From NCBI GenBank assembly GCA_913057175.1, contig CAJXNP010000006.1, positions 186,001 through 250,000 of the forward strand: a DNA stretch of 64,000 bases, given 5' to 3'. The translations under genes were made by a program, and so were the position numbers. The notes below the pieces were generated by a model that saw nothing but the letters and a program-made list of their open reading frames with translations, did no database searches and was not told the DNA's origin. Source of the DNA: an uncultured Cytophagales bacterium (lineage in GTDB: Bacteria > Bacteroidota > Bacteroidia > Cytophagales > Cyclobacteriaceae). Shown piece after piece: positions 27,012 to 35,106 of the stretch. Each line of letters starts with the position of its first letter. Position 1 is the stretch's first letter.

Positions 27012-27977
27012 ATGGAAAGTTTTTACATTTTTTACAAGGTCTGTATTGTTTTGCTTTTGGATAGCTTTCCTTCGATCAGCGGAACGAAAACTTCCATTTT
27101 CTTTTTTATTGCTTTGGTTTTTGTAACCCTTGTTTTGTTAATCGCAATCAATCACTTAGCTAAAAAAGGATCAAAAAAATATTTCTATCAAAACCTTTCA
27201 GGAATATTGAACCGGCATAATCCCATTGAATTTCGGGAAAGACCTGGCGAAATCAATGAGCGCGATCTTACTTTGACCAGAACTTTTACAGATCTGAAGA
27301 GCTATGTGAAATCTATCAGGGGGCTTGCACAATTAGGAATGAAAGATGAAAATCTATCCAACCGGGTAAATTACTTTCATATGATCCAGGAAACTTCTCT
27401 AAATCTGGAGGAAGCACTAAATGAGTTGCTAAAAATTGGAGTGAGAAAAAGGGAGAAAGTCCATTTTACTAAAATGAAGTTGGCTAGATTCCTGGACGAA
27501 TTAAAAAGTGAACTGGAGGATAAATCCGAATTTGATGCGATCAACATCAGGATGGATGTTGATGTGGATATAGAGGTTTATTCAGATCGTTCTCTTTTGC
27601 GAACAGTTTTTCAGAGTATTTTGGAAAATGCTGTCAAATTCAGAGATATGAGTAAAAAAATCTCATTTGTCAGGATAACTGCAATGAAGCAAAGTGAATT
27701 AGTTTCAGTAACCATTAGTGATAATGGAATCGGAATAGTAGAGGATCATATTCCAAGAATATTTGACCTGTTTTATCGTATCCAGCCCGCAGAAAGTGGC
27801 AAAGGTTTAGGCTTATATATTGTGAAGGAAACGTTAAAATGCCTTCATTCCGGAATAAAAGTCCATAGCGAAAAGGGAAGAGGAAGTATTTTTATACTGG
27901 AGATTCCAACTACAAAAGATTCTTACCTTATCAGGAACTCAGCCATTCAAAATGAAATGAGACAAATTGAAAATTGA
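27012..27977 (+). CDS. membrane histidine-kinase-like protein lacking the phospho-acceptor His
   Basis: A 321-residue protein with one N-terminal membrane helix (about 28-47), a dimerisation region and a C-terminal HATPase domain. The HATPase has an N-box 'ILENAVKFRD', a G1 box 'ISDNGIGI' and a G2 box 'GKGLGLYIVKE'. The H-box region reads 'TFTDLKSYVKSIRGLAQL', where kinases have 'SHELRTPL...': the conserved His is replaced by Thr. So it may bind ATP but cannot autophosphorylate at the usual site. No response regulator is adjacent. It converges with an AraC-type regulator gene 25 bp downstream. Confidence 0.82.
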   Translation: MESFYIFYKVCIVLLLDSFPSISGTKTSIFFFIALVFVTLVLLIAINHLAKKGSKKYFYQNLSGILNRHNPIEFRERPGEINERDLTLTRTFTDLKSYVKSIRGLAQLGMKDENLSNRVNYFHMIQETSLNLEEALNELLKIGVRKREKVHFTKMKLARFLDELKSELEDKSEFDAINIRMDVDVDIEVYSDRSLLRTVFQSILENAVKFRDMSKKISFVRITAMKQSELVSVTISDNGIGIVEDHIPRIFDLFYRIQPAESGKGLGLYIVKETLKCLHSGIKVHSEKGRGSIFILEIPTTKDSYLIRNSAIQNEMRQIEN

Positions 27978-28002
27978 TGGCGAAAGTCTGTTCTCTTGAA
28001 AA

Positions 28003-28575
28003 TTAATTAATGCTGTCAATGCCCTTTCTTTTTTCCAGGCCAATGTGTTTAAAATAGGTCGGGTTTAAACCTGTGATCTTCTTAAATTGGTTTGACAGGG
28101 CCTGCACACTGCTATAACCGAGTCGATCGGCAATTTCACTTAGTGTCAGCTCATTGTAAACCAGTAATTCTTTGACTCTTTCTATTTTTTGTAAAATGAA
28201 ATACTTCTCAATGGTTAAACCCTCTACAGATGAAAATAAATTTGTAAGAGTAGAATAATCTTTCCCAAGATCTCTCGACAAATAGTGCGATAAATTTTCG
28301 TGGAAGTTTTGAAGCTTATTACCATAGATCAAGTCAATTATACTGCCTTTTATTTTTTCAACCAGGGCAGAATTCTTATCCTGTAGTAGCTCAAATCCAT
28401 TTTGGTCCAATATTTCTTTGATTTTAAGCAAGGGCAATTGCTGGTCATTTTTCAATTCCGCTACACCCAGGTTTACAGATATTGGCTGAAGGCCGATTTT
28501 TTCCAGCTCTTCACGAACTACTTTAATGCACCTTGGGCATACCATGTTTTTTATGTAAATCTTTTGAGTCAACAT
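28003..28575 (-). CDS. AraC-family regulator with N-terminal HMA-like CxxC domain
   Basis: A 190-residue protein. The first ~65 residues look like a heavy-metal-associated domain ('IKNMVCPRCIKVVREEL', with Cys-x-x-Cys at 13-16). A linker and a C-terminal AraC helix-turn-helix pair follow (about 100-185: 'LTLSEIADRLGYSSVQALS', 'FKKITGLNPTYFK'). The fusion suggests a DNA-binding regulator that senses a soft metal or redox state. It lies next to a SulP transporter in the same orientation, but a terminator separates them, so it probably has its own transcript. Targets are unknown. Confidence 0.87.
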   Translation of the reverse strand: MLTQKIYIKNMVCPRCIKVVREELEKIGLQPISVNLGVAELKNDQQLPLLKIKEILDQNGFELLQDKNSALVEKIKGSIIDLIYGNKLQNFHENLSHYLSRDLGKDYSTLTNLFSSVEGLTIEKYFILQKIERVKELLVYNELTLSEIADRLGYSSVQALSNQFKKITGLNPTYFKHIGLEKRKGIDSIN

Positions 28576-28625
28576 TTTTCACAGATTTGCCAATACAAAT
28601 ATAGGGCATTTATTAGCGGGCATAA

Positions 28626-28658
28626 AAAAAGCTTTGAACGACTTGTCCAAAGCTTTTT
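28626..28658. terminator. Rho-independent terminator after the SulP gene
   Basis: A perfect 11-bp stem (AAAAAGCTTTG at 28626-28636 with CAAAGCTTTTT at 28648-28658) with an 11-nt loop lies 28 bp after the SulP stop and upstream of the AraC-type gene. A and T runs allow either direction. Confidence 0.85.
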
Positions 28659-28685
28659 GAATACGATGATTATTAAAACTTAGAT

Positions 28686-30302
28686 TCAGATTTTTTCAAC
28701 CGGTTCGTCATTATTGTTTTTATTATTGACTACCTCAACGAAATTTTTCACTGGCTTCGAGTTGTGATTGAAGTTCAGCCCAATGATTTCAAGGTCAATA
28801 TTGCTATGTTTTGCATGTTCTTTAAAATCATCCAGGATCTCCTTCACATCATAGTCCATGTTTTTATTTCTTGAACCATCAATGACCAGTTTTGAGCCTT
28901 CAGGAACACTATCAAGAGTCTTCATGATTCCGGCTTTATTAATAAACGATATGTTTTCAGCCAACTCAATTTTTATGGTTTCACCATCATGATGCTCTTC
29001 CGGCTCAAAATGATAGGGCCTTTTATAATTTTCATAAAGGATATGAAAGATAGCTACCAACATTCCGGCGCCAATACCCATTAGCAGATCTGTTCTCACA
29101 ATGACCACAATTGTTACGATAAATGGTAAAAACTGAAACCATCCGGCACGGTACATGCTTTTGAACAAACTTGGTTTTGCCAGTTTATACCCCACGACAA
29201 TTAGAATCGCTGCCAAACTTGCCAGAGGGATCATGTTTAATATTTTTGGAATAAACGCTACGCAAAGTAGCAATAACACACCATGTGAAATGGTTGACAA
29301 TTTTGACACTCCGCCAGACTGAACATTGGCAGAGCTTCGTACAATAACCTGAGTTACGGGAAGGCCACCTATCAATCCGCTGAGCAAATTACCTACACCC
29401 TGGGCTTTTAATTCCCTGTTCGTAGGAGTGATCCTTTTATATGGATCCAGTTTATCTATTGCCTCAACTGATAAAAGTGTTTCAAGGCTTGCTACCACAG
29501 CTATTGTAATGGCAACAATCCAGACTTCTGAACTTGTGATTGCACCGAAATTGGGAAAAGTAAATTGTTGAAAAAAGCCCTGTATGCTTTCAGCAGCAGG
29601 GATATTGACAATTTGTTCGGGTTTCAAGGCAAGACTTGGGATATTTTTGAAATATAGATGCAACCCCAAACCAGTAATTACAGCAACAAGCTGCCCTTGT
29701 ATAATCTTAGTAAAAGAAAACTTTTTCATAAAGGGCTGTTCCCACAAGATGAGAATGATCAGTGATATGGCTGCAATAATCAAAGGGCCAGGTGAGATGA
29801 AATTCAGCATATTCCCCAGTTCTGAAAAAGTTGTTTCCCCATCCGGTTGATTAAAGGAAATATCCCCTTCATAATCCGCATCATAACCAAAAGCGTGAGG
29901 GATTTGCTTTAACGCAATGATGATACCAATACCGGCCAGCATTCCTTTGATGACTGATGAAGGGAAGTAATACCCGATGATCCCAGCCTTGGCAAATCCC
30001 ATAATCAACTGGATGACGCCGGCAATTACCACAGCGAGAAGAAAGACCTGATATGAGCCAAGATCTTGTATGGCCGTCAATACGATTACAGCCAACCCTG
30101 CGGCAGGCCCGCTTACTCCAAGTGATGAATTACTAATAGATCCTACTACGATACCACCGATGATACCAGCTATAATTCCCGAAAATAAAGGTGCGCCGGA
30201 TGCCAGGGCTATTCCCAAACACAACGGAACAGCGACCAGGAATACGACAATACTAGCAGGGAAATCCTTGTTTAAATTTTTGAATAAATTCTGTTTACCC
30301 AT
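28686..30302 (-). CDS. SulP-family anion transporter with STAS domain
   Basis: A 538-residue inner-membrane transporter. It begins with the SulP N-terminal signature region ('VPLCLGIALASGAPLFSG', about 25-42), has about 11-12 membrane helices to about 425, and ends with a cytoplasmic STAS domain (about 435-525, 'GSKLVIDGSRNKNMDYD'). SulP proteins move sulfate, bicarbonate or other anions, often with sodium. No carbonic anhydrase gene adjoins it, so bicarbonate versus sulfate cannot be decided. It ends before a strong terminator. Confidence 0.93.
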   Translation of the reverse strand: MGKQNLFKNLNKDFPASIVVFLVAVPLCLGIALASGAPLFSGIIAGIIGGIVVGSISNSSLGVSGPAAGLAVIVLTAIQDLGSYQVFLLAVVIAGVIQLIMGFAKAGIIGYYFPSSVIKGMLAGIGIIIALKQIPHAFGYDADYEGDISFNQPDGETTFSELGNMLNFISPGPLIIAAISLIILILWEQPFMKKFSFTKIIQGQLVAVITGLGLHLYFKNIPSLALKPEQIVNIPAAESIQGFFQQFTFPNFGAITSSEVWIVAITIAVVASLETLLSVEAIDKLDPYKRITPTNRELKAQGVGNLLSGLIGGLPVTQVIVRSSANVQSGGVSKLSTISHGVLLLLCVAFIPKILNMIPLASLAAILIVVGYKLAKPSLFKSMYRAGWFQFLPFIVTIVVIVRTDLLMGIGAGMLVAIFHILYENYKRPYHFEPEEHHDGETIKIELAENISFINKAGIMKTLDSVPEGSKLVIDGSRNKNMDYDVKEILDDFKEHAKHSNIDLEIIGLNFNHNSKPVKNFVEVVNNKNNNDEPVEKI

Positions 30303-30434
30303 GATGACAGATTAATTTTTTAATGTTTTGACCTAAATGTGCAATAAATAGTGCTAAACGATCAGAATAATGAAATATCATTGTACTCTGAAGGCGAATA
30401 CTGTTGGTAGAATTACCGTTAAGTAATCTTACTT

Positions 30435-30752
30435 TTAACAGAAAGTTATTTCCGGAGGGGGGCAGGCTGGTGGATTGACATGGCTATGCCAATTGTCACA
30501 AACAACTTCAGGTATATTTCGGGCCTGAATATAGATAATTTGGTGTTCAGGACTATAATTGAGAAGCTCATACTTCTCGCTCTCTTCTTTTTCCTTACTT
30601 TCTTTTTCTGATTCAATATCGTCTGCCAAGACTTCGTAATCTACCTGAAAAGTGAAATTGAATATTTCTTCCACTACATTGCTATTCACCGAAACCATAA
30701 ACATGAACAGCAGAATACAGGCAAAAAATGAAGATGTCTTTGGCTTTCGCAT
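30435..30752 (-). CDS. small exported protein with Cys/Pro-rich C-terminus (105 aa)
   Basis: The N-terminus has a signal peptide or membrane anchor ('FFACILLFMFMVSVNS'). The middle is very acidic ('DDIESEKESKEKEESEKYE') and the last 20 residues carry three Cys and a Pro cluster ('CDNWHSHVNPPACPPPEITF'). I do not recognise it. It lies 132 bp upstream of the SulP gene in the same direction. Upstream, 30753-31286 (534 bp) has no gene and only AT-rich sequence with no structure I can name. Confidence 0.55.
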   Translation of the reverse strand: MRKPKTSSFFACILLFMFMVSVNSNVVEEIFNFTFQVDYEVLADDIESEKESKEKEESEKYELLNYSPEHQIIYIQARNIPEVVCDNWHSHVNPPACPPPEITFC

Positions 30753-31286
30753 CTATTGATTAAATCTAATCTCCCTACAAAAGTACGGATTTAATATTTC
30801 TAAAATAAAAAATTGTTACGAAAGGATGTATTTTTTGTTTGACAGGTGCGGTTTAAATATTATTGATTTCCTCAAAAAAGTACAATTTAAATATTGTATT
30901 GCGTAAAAATGACGAATAAAAATTTGGCTTTCGTATCCATTCCCCAATTTAATTTTAGACCATAGACAGTCATGGATTCATTCGAATTACCAATAGGACA
31001 TAGAACATTTTTTATGCTTCAAAGATCCTTTTTGCTCATGTTAATTTTTTTGATTGATACATTCCATAAGAAGGTTTTAATTGAAAAATACAAATTGCTG
31101 AGATTATTTGATTTTCCGGCCGGTTAAAAGATGCTGTTTTTCAGAAGTCTTATATTGATCAAAATTAAATATAAAATACAACGATTAAAGAGTGTTTTTT
31201 TGTAATATAGCCGGCCAAAGTAAACACACAGTTTTTAGACATAGTTAGTCCAACGCGCAAATTAATTTTTAACTTAACTAATAACT

Positions 31287-31670
31287 ATGGCGAATCTCCG
31301 CATTTATTTAGAAGCAATTAAAGAAAAAGGAAAGTATCAATTGAAGCTTTCTGACAGTGATGGTAATTCCGGCATTGACAACCTGATCTCAAAAGCCAAA
31401 CCTAACGCAAAAGTGAAATGGGAACCCAAACGGCACGCTGATCTAAAGATCACCAAAATCTCTAAAATTGGAGCCAAAGATGGAAGTGATGATATTTTTG
31501 GTAAAACACTTAAGCCCGTCGGTAGAAACTGGAGGGGGATCGTAAAAGCTGATGCAGCAGGAAAAGAGGAGGAATATTTCATTCATTACTATGTGAAAGG
31601 TGAAGATAAGGAACAGGTTTGTGATCCTCTGATAAGGGTCCCGCCTGATGATGAAAATGATGGCGGTTAA
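31287..31670 (+). CDS. hypothetical small protein (127 aa), coupled to a TPR histidine kinase
   Basis: A soluble, Lys-rich protein with no signal peptide. The C-terminal part 'EEEYFIHYYVKGEDKEQVC' followed by 'DPLIRVPPDDE' resembles small uncharacterised Bacteroidota proteins found beside signalling or CHAT-type genes; this is an impression, not a recognised family. The gene overlaps the start of the downstream TPR histidine kinase by 23 bp, so the two are translated from one message. It may be the ligand or regulator of that kinase. No function is claimed. Confidence 0.65.
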   Translation: MANLRIYLEAIKEKGKYQLKLSDSDGNSGIDNLISKAKPNAKVKWEPKRHADLKITKISKIGAKDGSDDIFGKTLKPVGRNWRGIVKADAAGKEEEYFIHYYVKGEDKEQVCDPLIRVPPDDENDGG

Positions 31671-33573
31671 TACTCGATTAGCAACTCTTTTCTTATTATT
31701 TGTCTGTATTGTTGAAATTGGGTATTCACAAATTTTAAATGCTGGTACGGCAGATAGCTTAAAACTCATATTAGGTCAAAATACTTTTACTTGTGTGGAG
31801 GAAGAAATTGACCTATATATTGATATTGCCAAATATGAAACCAATTCACACGAAAAGATAGTTTACGCACAAAAGGCTTTAGACCTCGCCAAATCCAACG
31901 ATAATGCTCGTTCAGAGGCGAGGGCTAAATTTCTTATTGGTCAAACATATTCGGTTCAGGGTGACATCGATAAAGCACTGGAAATATTATATGATTGTCT
32001 CCGGCTTTATAAAAACCTGGGAAGAGAAATAGGTATTGCAAACGTAAAATTTGAATTAGGCTCCATATATCATAGAGAAGGAAGGTACAGGAATGCATTA
32101 CGAAATTTTAAGGACGCTTATAAACTTTATAGTTTAAAAGATAATGCTATTGGTCAGGCTTCTGCATTGTCAAATATTGGGGAAACATTCAGGTATTTAA
32201 ACGATTTTGATTCCGCTCTTTATTACTTCTCCTTATCATATCAAGCATATGATGCGATAGATTATGTCTTAGGACGAGCGTATTCACTAGGAAATATAGG
32301 TCTGGTTTATGCTGAGATTAATCAAAACGACTCAGCTGAAAATTACATCCGGCAGGCTTCGGAAATGCTGGAAGAATTAGGCGATCGGTATCCTATTGCA
32401 GTTTATCAAACCTATATGGCCGATATTTATAAGGATAAAGGTGATTGGAATGCTGCACTTGGCTATGCTCATAGTAGTCTTCAAATATCAGAAGAAGAAG
32501 GTTTGAAAGAGCAGATTCGTGATGCAAGTTTAAAACTTTCGGAATTGTACCATGAAAACGGAGACTTTCAAAGGGCTTTTGGGTATCAGTCACAATACAT
32601 TGCTTATCGGGACAGCATCAACAATGAGGATATTATTCGTAAAATGGCTGACTTGCGTATGGAATACGAGATGTCAAAAAAGCAGGTGGAGGTTGATTTG
32701 CTACAACAAAAACGAAAAAATCAACAGTTGATCATCATTGGCTTATCTATAATTTCTGTTTTGATAGGTATATTAGCAATCCTCACTTATAGAAATAATC
32801 TGGCAAGAAGAAAGACAAACAGGTTGCTTCACAAAAATAAAGAGGAAATCGAAGAACAACGCGACAAGCTGGAGAGCCTTAACGGAATGAAGGATAAATT
32901 TTTTGGCATTATCTCTCACGATCTGCGAACCCCTGTCAACTCACTTCAGGGAATAGCTCACCTGTTAAAACATCACGCCAACTCTAAAAATACTGAAGAG
33001 GTTGATCAGCTAACCGATTTGGTTGATAAATCGATTAATACGCTATCCACCCTTCTCGACAACTTACTTAACTGGGCGCTGACACAACAGGGAGCTTTGC
33101 CCTATCATCCACAAAAGGTAGCGCTAAAACCTGTTATTAATAATGCATTAGATATTTTTAAGAACGCTGCTGAGGCTAAATCCATTCAGTTAAAGTCGGA
33201 AGTTTCAGATGATGCTATAGCATTTGTGGATGAAGATAGTATCCATTCTTTGCTACGAAATGTGATAAATAATGCTGTTAAGTTTACCTTGAAAAAAGGC
33301 GAGGTATTTGTTACGGCATTTAGGAATGGTGAAAAGGTAGAAATTGTAATTTCTGATACAGGGACAGGAATGGATGAGTATCAGCTGAAAAATCTTTTTA
33401 AAATTGACAAAAAGAAAGTGAGCAAGGGCACTTCAGGTGAAAAGGGTTCAGGGCTAGGAATGCTTCTTTGTAATGAGATTGTCAAACTAAATAATGGGAA
33501 AATTCGCGCGGAAAGTGAGTTTAGCAAAGGCACTAAAATATTCATTGAATTACCAGCAGCCAGATTTTCTTAA
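31648..33573 (+). CDS. TPR sensor histidine kinase
   Basis: A 641-residue membrane kinase. It has a signal peptide (several Met near the start; cleavage near 'GYSQ', residue 28), a periplasmic TPR region (about 50-330), one membrane helix (about 363-382), a coiled-coil linker ('NKEEIEEQRDKLESLNGMK'), a HisKA H-box 'IISHDLRTPVNSLQG' and a HATPase domain ('NVINNAVKFT', 'ISDTGTGMDE', 'GSGLGMLLCNEIV'). There is no receiver domain or adjacent response regulator. The start overlaps the upstream small gene by 23 bp. The alternative start at Met5 (31660) is equally possible. The TPR domain probably senses a protein or peptide signal in the periplasm. Confidence 0.92.
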   Translation: MMKMMAVNTRLATLFLLFVCIVEIGYSQILNAGTADSLKLILGQNTFTCVEEEIDLYIDIAKYETNSHEKIVYAQKALDLAKSNDNARSEARAKFLIGQTYSVQGDIDKALEILYDCLRLYKNLGREIGIANVKFELGSIYHREGRYRNALRNFKDAYKLYSLKDNAIGQASALSNIGETFRYLNDFDSALYYFSLSYQAYDAIDYVLGRAYSLGNIGLVYAEINQNDSAENYIRQASEMLEELGDRYPIAVYQTYMADIYKDKGDWNAALGYAHSSLQISEEEGLKEQIRDASLKLSELYHENGDFQRAFGYQSQYIAYRDSINNEDIIRKMADLRMEYEMSKKQVEVDLLQQKRKNQQLIIIGLSIISVLIGILAILTYRNNLARRKTNRLLHKNKEEIEEQRDKLESLNGMKDKFFGIISHDLRTPVNSLQGIAHLLKHHANSKNTEEVDQLTDLVDKSINTLSTLLDNLLNWALTQQGALPYHPQKVALKPVINNALDIFKNAAEAKSIQLKSEVSDDAIAFVDEDSIHSLLRNVINNAVKFTLKKGEVFVTAFRNGEKVEIVISDTGTGMDEYQLKNLFKIDKKKVSKGTSGEKGSGLGMLLCNEIVKLNNGKIRAESEFSKGTKIFIELPAARFS

Positions 33574-33735
33574 TACCATAATTGAATCAAACTGAAATCT
33601 TTCTTCCATGTCCTCAGTAAAACCACATCTTAAAAGATGATCTTTTTTCTATGGTTACTATTATTAACACGCATTTTTCTGTTTTTCACATGAATAATGA
33701 GGATAACTTCTGTTATTCAATAAGTTATGTCATGG

Positions 33736-34815
33736 TTAAGCGTCTCCTACCCATTTGAAAATCCTATCCCATCGGATCCTTGAGAAATATCCTTCACTTT
33801 CATTGGAATTTGTAGACCAGTAAATGAACAAAGGTTTGCCAACGATATGATCTTCGGGTACCAATCCCCAAAATCGGGAGTCCAGGGAATTATGCCGGTT
33901 ATCTCCCATCATAAAATAATAATCCTGTTTGAAAGTATATGTTTCGATTGGCGAATCATTTATATATAATTTACCACCCTTTAGTTCTGCATTTTCATTT
34001 CCATCAAAATATAAGATGGTGTTCCCATATCGCTTCAAGTTCTGTTCATCCAATTCAATTATATCGCCGGCTTTAGGTATATAAAGAGGTCCATATTGGT
34101 CGATGGTCGATGATTGTTCGATATCACCAAACATTTCTTCCGATGGATTAGGTTCTTCATAAATCCGTTTTGAAACGCTATCTATGAATGGCATTTCCTG
34201 CAATTGATGTGTTTTTTCCGGCGAAGTAAAGATGATGTAGCCACCATTCACTTTGTGAAAATCAGAGATTTTCTGGTCATAAAAGAACCGGTCTCTGATG
34301 ACTGTATTTGTCTTCAGAAAATAACTCCATTGTCCCGTATTACTTAGCTGGTAATCAATTTCGTTAACCACAATCTTACCGTTGACGATCTGCAAAGTGT
34401 CTCCAGGTTCGCCAACGCATCTTTTTACGTAATAAGTTCTCAAATCTACCGGATGTTCATGAACTTCAGCGGGATAATTGAATACTACGATGTCGTTCTT
34501 TCGAACATTCGAAATAGCTGGTAATCGCCAGTAAGGCAAGTCGATCCAATCCAGGTAAGAGGGAATATTTGTTCCCCAAATCGTTTGATGGGTGAGAGGA
34601 ATTTGTAAAGGTGTCTGAGGCAAACGTGCTCCATAGTGAAATTTGCTCACGAACATATGATCTCCTACTAACAAGGTGGCTTCCATTGAGGGAGTCGGGA
34701 TAGCATAGGCTTTGACGAACAATGCACCGACGACCGTTGCCACCGTAACGGCAAATAGCAGGTCTCCGAACAAACTCCTGAAAAAATTCTTCTTCTTTGA
34801 CGTCTTTGATTTCAT
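33736..34815 (-). CDS. lepB: signal peptidase I
   Basis: This enzyme removes signal peptides from exported proteins at the outer face of the inner membrane. ATG 34815 is preferred to a TTG eight codons upstream. The 359-residue protein has one N-terminal membrane helix (about 15-36), catalytic Ser43 in 'AIPTPSMEATL', catalytic Lys131 in 'YYVKRCVGEPGD', and box E 'GDNRHNSLDSRFWG' near residue 310. An insertion of about 130 residues lies between the Lys and box E, which makes it longer than E. coli-type cores and is typical of Bacteroidota forms. Three minus-strand genes precede it closely. Confidence 0.95.
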   Translation of the reverse strand: MKSKTSKKKNFFRSLFGDLLFAVTVATVVGALFVKAYAIPTPSMEATLLVGDHMFVSKFHYGARLPQTPLQIPLTHQTIWGTNIPSYLDWIDLPYWRLPAISNVRKNDIVVFNYPAEVHEHPVDLRTYYVKRCVGEPGDTLQIVNGKIVVNEIDYQLSNTGQWSYFLKTNTVIRDRFFYDQKISDFHKVNGGYIIFTSPEKTHQLQEMPFIDSVSKRIYEEPNPSEEMFGDIEQSSTIDQYGPLYIPKAGDIIELDEQNLKRYGNTILYFDGNENAELKGGKLYINDSPIETYTFKQDYYFMMGDNRHNSLDSRFWGLVPEDHIVGKPLFIYWSTNSNESEGYFSRIRWDRIFKWVGDA

Positions 34816-34911
34816 AAAAATGAATTTGATTAATCTCAATAACGGTAGATTATCCTCAGGTGTCAGAATTTTTGATAAGTGGAGTGATGGAGGAACTGAA
34901 TGGTGGGTGTC

Positions 34912-35103
34912 CTATTCTTTGCGTTTGTTCTTCCCTTGAAAAAAATACACATATACAACAAGGGAAACCATTCCATAAATCATGATAAATGTATCAGCAA
35001 TAGTGGAAGGATGCATCATAATAAATGTTTTGACCACATAGTAGATCAGGCAGCCAAAAAAGCTGGTCATCCATATCAATTGCCAAGGTGGAATATTTTT
35101 CAT
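34912..35103 (-). CDS. small two-helix membrane protein (63 aa)
   Basis: The predicted product is almost entirely hydrophobic, with two membrane helices ('LIWMTSFFGCLIYYVV' and 'IMIYGMVSLVVYVYFF') and a basic end 'QGKNKRKE'. It begins 3 bp after the stop of the TonB-dependent receptor, which suggests it is co-transcribed. It precedes signal peptidase I by 96 bp. It resembles uncharacterised small membrane proteins of Bacteroidota. Function unknown. Confidence 0.65.
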   Translation of the reverse strand: MKNIPPWQLIWMTSFFGCLIYYVVKTFIMMHPSTIADTFIMIYGMVSLVVYVYFFQGKNKRKE

Positions 35104-35106
35104 CGC

